Shown: positions 12,801 through 24,800 of the stretch, in pieces
Layout of the letters: the number at the start of each line of letters is the position of its first letter
Numbering within the stretch: the stretch's first letter is position 1
Origin: Phoronis australis
Taxonomy: Eukaryota; Phoronida; Phoronidae
Assembly (NCBI GenBank): GCA_002633005.1
Contig: NMRA01000022.1
Span: 1,565,036 to 1,629,035, forward strand
Direction of reading: 5' to 3'
Length of the DNA stretch: 64,000 nt
Program-made: the position numbers and the translations under genes
The notes under the pieces: model-generated
Told to the model about the DNA's origin: nothing
The model's input: the letters and a program-made list of their open reading frames with translations, nothing else
Database searches by the model: none

Positions 12801-15800
12801 AGTCGAGTCGCCTGGCATCTCGATATCGATCTCTTCCTAAATATTCAATAGAAAATTTTACTTAAATTACTCGGCAATTCAATAAGAGCATAGTTTGGAA
12901 ACAATAGAAATGTTCTAAAGGTAGTACCCAATTTTTGAAAACACTGTAAAGGTATAGTTACTCCGAAATAGTTAAACAGTAAAATCAGTTGCATGCCTGC
13001 CATAACTAAATGTAACATGACATTGTGCCTTACCATACAATCTTGAAGTTGAACTTTGTTCATTCAATTTTGCAATAATCATTCCTGTTCTTGCTGTTTT
13101 TAGAATACAGAGTATTGCCAAACATAATTATTACTACCCCTTGTTATTCTAAACATGAAAATTATCAAAACCTAAGTCCAGACTGAAGTTATAGGTGAAT
13201 GAAAAATTCCAGCTACACCAGTTCACTATAATGCTTACAATGAGAAAACTTAAGTTTGTAAAACTTAGAACTTTCCAAGTCCTATCCCTAAGCTAACCCT
13301 TCAACACACCTAGACAAATCATAACATTGCTGTTTTGTTATTTTTATTATAATAGTATCAGTTTTAAGTTGGACTCTGACCTCCTCTTTGTTGGAGTCAA
13401 GTGTTTCTACATCCATCGGTTCCTCCTTTGTCTTCGTTACCATGGCAAATGCTGCTCTATCATGGCTGTCAGCCAAATTGACTACAGATGTCACAGCTGG
13501 CAGCTGGTGCATGATGGGATTAGAGTTTTGCATATTGACACCATTAACAGCAACAGTCAGCAACAGCTGAAACGATACCAGAGTCAAGTAAAAAAATATT
13601 CAGTATTACTCCAATTGCTGTCAAAGGTAGCATGTCCACAAAGTGTTTTCAACGCATCAAGGATTTCTGTTAACTTTTAGTTAAGAAGGTAAAATGAGAA
13701 TACAAAGCTGAGCACACTGCCTTGTACTGGTATCAGATATCTAATCCATTCAAGACACATTAGCATAACTACACTACGCCTGCTCTATCAGCCCTCTCCC
13801 AAGTGTAAGTCTTTCCTTGTTTTCCAATGCTCCAAAACTACAGACTCATGGGATTTTATCTAAACAGAACCAGAATGCATTTGTTATAACGACCAGTGTC
13901 CAGTCAGCATGTTCACTACATTGCCCTTTAAAACCCCAAGCAGCACATTCCAGTTTCCAAACATAAAAGTTTCAGGGCTTGGAATGACCAATGACAAAAA
14001 ACGCGGAAACTTTTACGGCCCAAATCATGCGCGCTACGCAGCCTTGAAATAGTCGATGTGAACCTTTCCCCGACAAAGATCGGGAGACCAAAAGAAAAAA
14101 AAACGTTACCACCATCAGTAGCATGCGTCTGCGTCCTTTTAGCTCGTCGCTCCACTCCCAACCCACACATTTTTGGCTGCAGAGACGTAGTATTTGTCGC
14201 CGCGGTTTACAATAACACGAGACGCCATTGAACATCCCACCACGCTATCCCAGGTGCCCCGCAATGTTGACAATTTACGTTCCTCCGAAACATAAAGAGC
14301 AACTTCCGCTTTTCGAAGGGAACGTCGTCTGCAACGCCGCGGTAAGAAAGGAATTTGCCGCGGAAATTTTAGATCAAATCCGATTTTTTTTACGCGGAAA
14401 TATAATAAAATGCGCAGACAGAACATTTGAAAAAAGCGGAAATCCGCGTTTTCGCGGATAATTCCAAGCCTTGAAGTTTTGTCGCAAGAGATGTGAACAA
14501 ACAGTCTCGTAGATGGTGGTTTACCTCGATGCACTGCTTTATCCAGAAGTGCCCACCCATTGCCTCCCAGTTTTGAGAACATGTGATATAAAGCAGACGG
14601 TCGTACAGACGGCACCGCATGCTGCCATCAAACACTTCGACAAACTTCTGCCGAATGTGCGCCTGGTTACACCGAAGTCCACTCAGGAAGGCAGACTCCA
14701 GCTTGGATGTCAATTCAGAGCCACTCAGCGACTCATCTCTGCAAATAAATAAAACATGGACATTAAATCTGTGTGTGGATAAAATAACTAATTAATGAAC
14801 TAGCACAGTCCACTGGCACTACTCTCAACACAATTCAAATACCCTCAATCTAAGTCAAGAAACAACTTCAACACTCTCAGCAACCTATAACTCGGCAAGG
14901 GGTCTAATCTTTGTACTCGAAATCACTATCATTTTTGATATTTCCCATTCTGACTTTAATTCAAAATAAGTGCTCGAGTATATTATCATGGTATATGCTG
15001 AAATGTGTCTAGTCCAAGTGAGCACTTGATGAACCTTAGATTCGAGCTCCAAACTCAAGCAAAAACTCAAGATGTCGAGCCCAGACTCGAACTAATGCTT
15101 TGTAGTATTATTGCTGATGTCATCAAGTGCAAGATAGAATTAGCTAGTCATTCACGCAAACCATAAATGCCATCCACCGTATACTCCAGTACAGAGCACT
15201 GGACACTTATATTATTGAGTTTGCACAAAAGTAGAATGGAAAATATCAAAAATAATTTTGAGTTCCCCATAGACATTGACGGACCTTTCAATTCACTTAC
15301 CGATAAATATAATTAACTAGCTCCAGAAACTGTGCATTCAAATCGTTGTCGTCATGGAAACGTTTCTCAACATGCTGCATCAGTTTAACCAATAGAATAG
15401 CTTTCTCACGTAGAGTTGGTCCTTGATTGGCCTGGGCTGGATTCTGTGGCGCAAACATACACTTCTAGTCCATCAAATATGACATGAACAAACAAATTCC
15501 TGACTTAAAGAATTTTCTGGGAACATGATATAATAATAACAAGAACTTAAAGAAGAAGTCACAAAAGATCATCATAATTCGATTGCAGTAGATACATTTT
15601 TTTTGCTGAAATTTGCCTTAAATTTTTTTCAACAAAATGAGAATTGGACTTGAGTTAAATTAAATGTACATCAATTGACAATATTCTTAAAAATTCAGCA
15701 AACCATAGTTTCCTCAACTGAGCTAAATCCTAAAATGTTGGATAAACACAACATAAAACAGCTTAACTTTGTACACTTCATCTACTTTTGGTCAAAACTG

Positions 15801-18800
15801 AGCAGACGACATGAGTTAGTCATGTGACCCACCTTGACCTTGACCCAGTCCTCCACCAGTTTTGTAATGGCCTTCATCACTTTAGCATCCTGTGTCTTTT
15901 CAATCAGCCCAACCAGTATGGTGCCAATGAAGCCCTTCCTCATCTCCATACTCATAATGCCCACCCTGTTCTTGACCAAGTCCAGACTTAGGATCAACAG
16001 TTCATTGGCCACTGAGACAATGGAGAATGATAAACTCAAATTTACAGAGTAACCCGACATAAAATGATGTTTTCGTTCACTAAAGGGATATTAGAATGAG
16101 AAAAGTAATTTTCTGAGATCAGCCTCAACCTCATGATGCTCATCTGGTAAAGTGAAACCTTGATATGGCAGGCTATTTTGAGCACCGGCCAAGATCTCAA
16201 ATATGTTTGACGGACGAAAATGATTTGTAATAAAGTAAAAAAAAACAGCAGATGTTGTTTTATAAGCTATGGTCAATAACAACATCTTTCAGAAAGTCTA
16301 TCCCATACAACAATAATCCCAAGAATGCATTTTTGGCTGTGAAACTGAAAATGCCCGGCCTTTAAATACTATCTCTGCGATGTTTAAGGAAGAGACTCTT
16401 AGTGTCCAGATGACAAACCATACAATCGCATGACACACATTTTGCTAACAACTTCAAAATGTTTTATATATTTGCCCTTCACAATAAGACGGCAGCAATA
16501 AGGTTTTACAAATAGAAATAGTGAGAACTCGCTGAATGATGTTGACCAAGGGGTGTTAATGAAAAAACAACAATTTTATCATCTCACAGCAGAAAGATGT
16601 TCATCATGGAATGTCCCATATTCTGGCAGTTTTACTGGTGGGACAGCTGTTTCACCAGAGACAGCCATTGAATTTCGAGTTTCTTTACATTACTTTAAGT
16701 GTCAGTGAATATTTGACATCTTGGTGAATGACCTTAATTCCTATTTTACCTGAGCTCGTGTCTGACGTGGTTGGCTGGAGATGTTCACGCGTCATTCTTT
16801 GAAGGACTCGCATGAATGATGTGATGAGACGGTCGATGTAGCTCAAGTTCTGGCTACAGGCAGCCTTGAGTATCATGAGGGTACTGAAGAGTTGTGATGG
16901 GGAGCCATTAGATGCTCTGAAACAACAAAGTGTTAGAAAATACAGACATGAACATTGGCATGTCCAAGCTGTTACTTACCATGTTTTTATATAGAACCCC
17001 CGAGTGCTGTCTAGATAAGGGAAATTGGGGTTAACAACATAACAATTAATTCATCCTATAGAATAAACTCAACAAAGCCTAACAATTTATTCACATAAAA
17101 CTATGAACAAATTTTATAAAATGGGTCACACTACCATCCTCCAACCACACACAAAACTAGTTTCCTGCCACAAAACTCAGTACAACTTCCGTGGCAATTA
17201 AGAACTAGTTTGATATTCATTATTCAGAGAAATTTAATTCTCAATATGTGGGTCCCCTGTAAGTGACTATTATCAATTCTTTTATAATTTTGTTATTTAG
17301 TTGAAACAACATGTTCCTAGTATTACAGTATTACGTCTCTCACCATAACATCGGACACATTTACTATATGTGACCCACCACGACAAAATGAGTCTGAAGT
17401 TGGAAACTCTACTTCCTGACAAGACTGCAAACAGTCACTATCGGTTAAAATTAGGTCAATTTTTTTTATTGCAGAATATGATTATTTATTCATTCTACTT
17501 CACAAAACAATACTTTAAAACAAGCAAACTTCATTTTAAACCTTATTTATTTCATTTTAAAAAACATCACCTTATCCGCGACTGCATATCTCATGAAATT
17601 TTCATCGAAATTTGCCGGTTTTCGTGTCCTCATTGCTCAGTCTTTCGATGACCCAATTCGCTCGTAAACACATCAACAGAAAGGTCAAACTCTGCTCATT
17701 ATGCATGTAGTAAGCTCTTTGAGTTTTTCGCCCAATCATCAGTCGTTATTTCACTTTTTGCAGTCGGGGTATTGTCAACAGAAGTGTCACTCACCAGTCT
17801 TTTAGCTAGCAACGACCTTTTAACCCAATGCATCGCTGACCTCATTCGCTAGAACTAGTTAAGTGGGTGTGAAACTGTGGGGTCGCGAGGTCACGGCATG
17901 TTTTCAAGACAGTAAGATGGCTGGTCGCCGTGTAGCTGATATCTCAGTGATTAACTCTTGCCTCTGACTGCCGTATCAAAATCAGTGAGAATTAACTGAA
18001 CTCATAAAAGAGCACATTTGTTGATGGAGACAAGGAGCAATTTCGTGACAGCGACGAGTCGTCTGACGGCAGCAACTCGTCGCCAGAGGAGTTTCATGAT
18101 CGACCCATCGCAAATACGGTTACGTTGGATTCCAAGTCGTTGGATTGGAACAAACAGAACTTGAAGAAAACAGTCCGTTTTAGCTTAATCGCGCAACAAT
18201 GTCTTGTATCTGCAAAGCCAGTGGATCGGGGTGCAAGCAGCTGAATATTACTGCAAGAGAGAACAATCTTCGATAGGGCTGAATCACTCGGTGAGAAGTC
18301 GAGGAAATCGTTGCTTTTCAGTCAGTGTCAGTGGACTTGGATAGGGATGAGTGATTGTCATTTTTTCAAAATTATTCACACTAGCGTAAAATTTTGAATT
18401 ATTTCGAACAAAAATCAGCCACGAACGTGTATTTTGTAATCTACAGGACTTCATTTTATTAAATTTCTCCAAAATACACTTTAACTACTTGTTTTACTTG
18501 CGGTAACCCCTCCTGTCACAAGTGGACTGACCCTGTACACATTAGCTGGGAAATTTATTGACCCAGTTGCAGCAACCCAACATGAATATCACTCATTTTT
18601 GGCTGAGATTACATGATAAGGTCTATATTTTTTCTAATTTTTATTACTTTTATTTGTTTATGTTGTTGTGCATACTAATAAGTCTGAAATGTAGCATTCA
18701 ACTGCAGGTTGTTATGGAAATTTTAAAGACACTGTCGGCACTTTTCGTCGGCCATTTTCCTTGACTTTTGAAAGCTCTAAATTTTCGCTTTCCCCGACTA

Positions 18801-21800
18801 GAATTGGCAATAACTCGGTCATTTGTGAAGATAAGGACATGTTTCATACCTCAAAATGACCAGAAAACACTGTATTTTCAGAAAAAATAACAATTAAAAA
18901 AATGACAAATCCTGACTTAAGACTCATTTTGTGGTGGTGGGTCACATATTTGATAATTAAGTTAACCTACTTCTCATAGTTGGTCAATCCCTCGTAGATG
19001 ACTTTACTAACACACGCGTAGAGACATTCAAGCTCTTCATACTTGGAGGCCACATTAGATGATGGTGGCTCGGTAGGGAAGATGCTCATGAGACGTGTCA
19101 ATAGACTATGAACTGACCGGATCACCTTGGAGTTGGGACACGTCATACAGGCGGAGATACCACGCTGGAGAGGCTTGAAGCTGGACAAGATCACATCTTT
19201 TTTCTGTGAAGTGAGAAGTTGTGTCTTATAAATACAGAGATTGAAAAACAAACTTGCATTACAGTTCATTTTAGGATCGAGTTGGCAGTTATGTAGGAAA
19301 GATTTAGGTTAGCATGATAGGCATAACTATGGCAATTCTTCACTTGTTTATCACACAATATGGCCGACAAAAGAAACTCTGTTTTGCCCAATTTCTTCGC
19401 AAAAATAAACATTAAGAAAACCTTAGTCTGTCACTAGCATGGTTTGTACTATGTAGATGTCCCATTATTTGCAGTAATCTGCCTTTGCAAAATGGAACTG
19501 GGAACTTTGGCAACTAGTTTTGTGCGCAATAAAAGGAGAATAAACTGTAATACATGACTAACATCCGGCACAAAAGAATCACTACTACATGGAAATTCAA
19601 ACAATATCAACTACTTAAACTGCTATAACCACTCTTGCTCTACATAGAAGCAAACTTAAGACAGAACATTGGTACCAAATAACAAGGTTAACAGCAAGAA
19701 TGCAAATACGGGTAACTGATAAAATCAGTGTCCATTATGTTCATTCGAGCATTCAAAAATTCCATTTACAGCCAATTTAGTTACCTTTTTCTCTGACCCA
19801 TGTACCTTTATTGGACAATCATAATATTTGAGTATGTTGGAACCAAATCTTACAACCTATTGAACACTACACTCATGGCTTCTGTCATTCCGTGTCCTAT
19901 AAGAGCACTCTGATTAAGCTAAAATCTGCAAACACCAATGTACTGTTCAACAGCACTTGCTTATCGTAAAAGTATATTTCTCGACTATCCGATTCACTGC
20001 CTCACCAATATAGTCAACAGGAAGCTGAGAAGCTCCAGGGCAGTGCAGATATTGGCGAAGTTAGGCTGATGGCTCTCACACGTCATCAAAAGCTTGTCAA
20101 ACCATGCAAGTTTCAGCTCAGCGTTAGGCCACACATCTGGTCGTACAGCCTTCTTAAGTAGAGCCACACATCGCCGTGACAACAATTCACCTGGTGACCC
20201 CACCGCAGTACCCGACGAGGTCTCATTCACCTAAAGACATGAAAACAATAACTTGATCAAAGTCATCTAATCAAAATAGATATACAAGTCAACCCAATTC
20301 AGAGAGGTCAGACTTCATGAAAATAACTAGTACTCACAACAACTTAAACATGACGATAAGCCAAAAGTATGCATTGGAAACAACATGACACAAAAACAAA
20401 AGCACCATGTCAGATTCAGTGTACCACTGAAATTACGAGCACAACAAAAGCAATTGTACTGTAGTGTCACATAGCTGTTAGAGATTATCACAATTGAAAA
20501 TGATTACTAGCTTCACATGTTCGAATTTTAACTAGATTCAATAAAAATCCACGTTGTACATGACAACTGCTCCTTCAAGAACAACAATTAAACATTAAAG
20601 GGTTAATAAGAAAACAAACTGAAATCACAGGAAAACCAGAAAACAGGAAATCACAATACCAGAACAGCAGCAGGAAATATGACCTGAAACATGTCAGTAA
20701 GACATGCTTTAGTCTACAGTACAACCCACAAGTATTAACTAAAGACAAAATGAGCCAGAATTCTCCATCATGACGGCTGGGCAGAAACCGAATTACTATC
20801 AAAGTAGTCTAACATTTTGACTTATAATGAAGGGAAATTATAAAGAAAATTAGTCAGGTGACTAAGAGATTATGTAACCAGTCATTTCTGCTATTTTTGT
20901 GCTGTTAGGAGAATCAACCGTCATAATGGGAAAATGGAAATGTGTCGATTATTTCTGCATTGTATTGTAGCAGCACATATAAGCTCGTACCATCTTCCAG
21001 AGACTGAACAGTGAAGCTCGTAAAAAAGTGGAGCATTTTAAAAACCAATTCCTAAAACTATTCAGTATCCTGAACAGTGCGTATAGCAAAGCATCTGAGT
21101 GTCGTATGAATCTGATCACCGATTTGTCAGACATGATATTCCGCATTTGTCAAATTTGGACATTTTTATGGTCCTACATAACCTTAAGGTTTAAAACAGA
21201 GAAAACAAAGCCAAGAGAAACTTGACAGATAAAAGGTAATAGACGTCAGTAATTGACAAAGCAGAGTGTTTTACGAAAAGCCTGGTAAGTATGCTTCATA
21301 AGGACAAGGCGCATAGTTTCAGATGGAGCCCTACCTGGCAGGCAATTCTCAACAAGAAGTTCAAGACGGCATCACAGTATTGCTTGTCAATAGGCTTGGT
21401 AACATCTGTAGCACCACTTCGCACACTCTGCAAACAGTTCAGAAGTGTGGACTACCCCCAAATACATGTACTGGTCATTAAAAGCAAAATTATAAGTCAA
21501 TTCCTATTGTTTCACTGCAGCTTAAAAATTCTATATAATAATCCAATTGGCTTCAGATTTTCTTTCAGACAAGTAGTACTGAACAGCCTCACTGTGAAAA
21601 CAAAATCCGGTACAGTCAATCAAACTATAATATTTAAATATTTATCTTTAAACACTAACTAGAAATTCTGAGACTTGACTCACTTAATGTTTGAGGCTTA
21701 CAAAAAACACATCAAACCCAACCTTGTTTATCAACAATAGATTAAATCAAACCAACGAAACATACTCCAGCAGAAGAATGTCTAGACCTCTTGGACTCCT

Positions 21801-24800
21801 GAGGTGAATCGACAGATGCTGCCCTCTTTAGACTTGATGTGGAAGCTTGACTGGCATCAGGCAAAGTAACCTGCATAATTCATATTTTCGACAAAGGAAA
21901 ATTACTCATTGCCTGCCAACAGGACTTTCCATTAAACAAATTTAAGTATCAATTAAGTGGTACTTAACTGAACACTTATAAATCATTGTCTGACACTACC
22001 TTTTATTAACCACTGCCAAGCTGAGACTTTTAATTTCCTACTTTGTAAAACACATACAGCTAATTAGTACATGACAGTTATCAACCATTAGAGCCTATTT
22101 GAATTAGGCTGTAGCATGTAATCATTTTGCGCAGTTTTCAAATATCCAATCATAACGTACCTCAGACATACTGGACTCAGCATCGTCCTTGATTCTCTGA
22201 ACTTCCCAGTTAATCAATATCTCAGCCAGATCAACAGCCAACTTGCGATGCTCAATTGTAGCCTACAAATATTAAATAGTGATCATCATCATACTTGAGT
22301 TTAACAGTGAGGAGCTTAAAATTCGTGATGCTCTACACATCAGTTGGTGCGAGCCCAATCTCAATAGGCAACTGGCACACCACAGGTTGTCATTGTTGGT
22401 CTAGTTCATTGTCACTCCCTGTAACTGACTGAATCTGTGCTTCATTACTTGTTGCTGGGCCTAGCTAGGTGGACACTGCATTCTCTCTTCTGATGATGGT
22501 GTTTGAACAAATGACACCAAAACATGTCAAGTCAACTTAAAACCGTTGTTGTTTTCTTTAATTGATATTTTTCTGCTTCGTGGAATAACGTCCATTATTC
22601 TTGAGAGTGTTCAATGGAATAACTACTTTCAATATAATGGCAACATGTGAAATACAACATCTGGCAATAGAGTACTTGCTGGACAATGTTCAACACCACC
22701 TACAGTAAGCTCCTAGGAATTAGATGAAATTCGAAGATAAGGGGATGAACAAGTTTTTTATTACTATCCAACTCTTTGCGATCATCATGCAAATTATCAC
22801 AGATTGTTTTCCTATGGGATGTAAATATAAAAAGTCCAGCGTGGCAAAATATCTGTGAAAATTGTATTGTGTGTATTTCAATTGGGTGTGTCTAGCTCAG
22901 CAGAATTAGGAATTGGATCAAGCAAAAGAAGTTTTTGTGCTCTTACGACACAAAAGCGTTGTATGTCTGATGTTTACAACTAGGTTCATGTGAAAACACC
23001 AACTTGACCATGTGTCAAAGCTTTCACTTAAAGCAAAGGGATTGCTTAGCTTCATTAGGCCTGGCACCTGAATAGCTATAGAGTAGATCTGAATTGGTTA
23101 GAATGTCCGTATTCTTATCTTGCCTCACAAAAGTGACAACAACTGCAGAATCAAGAGAGGTCATACTTACATTGGGAGTGAATCCGAGTCTCTGTATGGA
23201 GTTGACAATGTGTTGGATCAGATGATGTCTGACTGGGTAGTACACCTTCTGGTGACGAACTATCAGTTGTCTGCGGTGTTAGAAACAAGTGGTAACAACA
23301 ACAGCAGCAACAGTAACAGCAACACCAACAACAACAGCAACACCAACAACAACACCAACAACAACTTAACTCTAACTTGCATTTTGCATTAAACCACTTT
23401 CAAAAAAATTGAAGTTTAATAACTACACTAAATCGTAAGTTAAATTCCAAGAAGGATTTTCAAAATAATACTGATCACATCAGATGAAAAAATAAGGGGA
23501 AGTTAGCAGTAAAACTTTCTTAAAAGACTCAATTATAATGAAAGTCTTGACTCATTGTACAATTAAGAGCAGTGTTGATTTGTACATTATAGAACAGAAC
23601 TGCATTCAAGTTTTTCAAGTTCAAAGTTGAACAGCAGAATAGGAAAACTGAAGTTGAGGCAAATACTTACAAAATATGAACAAGCTGAACAACTGTGTGT
23701 CCCTCTTCAACAATTATCTTTTTGGTCCAATGAGTTAACATGCCCTAAATGAAAAGAAAACTCATATTTTAAAATTGGCGACACCGAATGCATTAAAGGA
23801 TGTTCTAAAATATAAGCTTTCCATCTGACAACTCGCAAATTCTGATTTACCATCAGCTTACTGACAAAAGAAATTACAGGTCACATTAAAGGATGATGTG
23901 AAGTCATTCTGAAATCTCTTCAAGCTGTAAAATTCAAATTAAGCTGAAAGACTGCATCACTGCCTGAAGTACTAACAAAAGCAAGCCTAACTAGAGCTAT
24001 GTATGCATCTATCAAGGCTATGTTTAATAGTAGAAATAGACTTACATTGCCATCCTCCATCCGTCCAGGCATGGCTGGTGTTAGTATCTCCAGAGCCTGA
24101 CGCACCACGCTGCGTGCCTCAACAGCGTGCGCCTTTAACAAGCTGTAGAACACCTGTACAGAAGTGATAAGAAGGCAGACTATCAGTAGAAATGATGATT
24201 GGCCGAAATGAAAAGAAGATCTCTGCAGAGATCTATTGTAAACGAGAATTCAATAAGTTGTGAATACGTAGCGATGACTGAATTACGAAGCATTTCTCAC
24301 ACTCAAGCTGTCTTTAGTAACATCTCAGGGCAATACTTGAATAAGATATCACAAATAGTCAACAATCCTTAAATTTCAAATAAGCCCAGAGTAGTCATCC
24401 AGCCAGTGGATAAGTAGTCATATATTCTAGAGATTATACCGAGAAATGCACTAAGAACTGAATCACAAGTCAACAGTCGCGTCACGTTCCCTACCTATAG
24501 TAACGGTAACATCACGTTCCCTACCTGTAATCCAGACCACGTCGTGTTCCTACCTGTAATAACCACCGTGTCAAGCTCCCTACCTGTAGTACAATTCTTT
24601 TGTGTATGGCGAACTTAGCAATGATGTGTGACAGCAACAGATGTCCGTGATACTTTGTGGCTGGATCAACACAGTTCTTGGCTAGAAGGCACGGCCAGGC
24701 AAACGTGAGCAGACGGCGCAGTTTGTTGCCTTGTTTTCTGTCAATAGAACAGTATGGTAACAGCTTGTGAGCACAATCTAGTCAAAATGCCCTTTTTAAT

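Noticed and set aside
14139-14615. Minus-strand ORF of 158 codons
   Set aside because: It joins an out-of-frame reading of exon 55 to the MITE-like element; the true exon 55 frame is different and ends at 14525.
18018-18243. Stand-alone gene encoding the acidic DSDESSDG peptide
   Set aside because: It lies inside matched inverted terminal repeats and stops early, so it is a transposon remnant.
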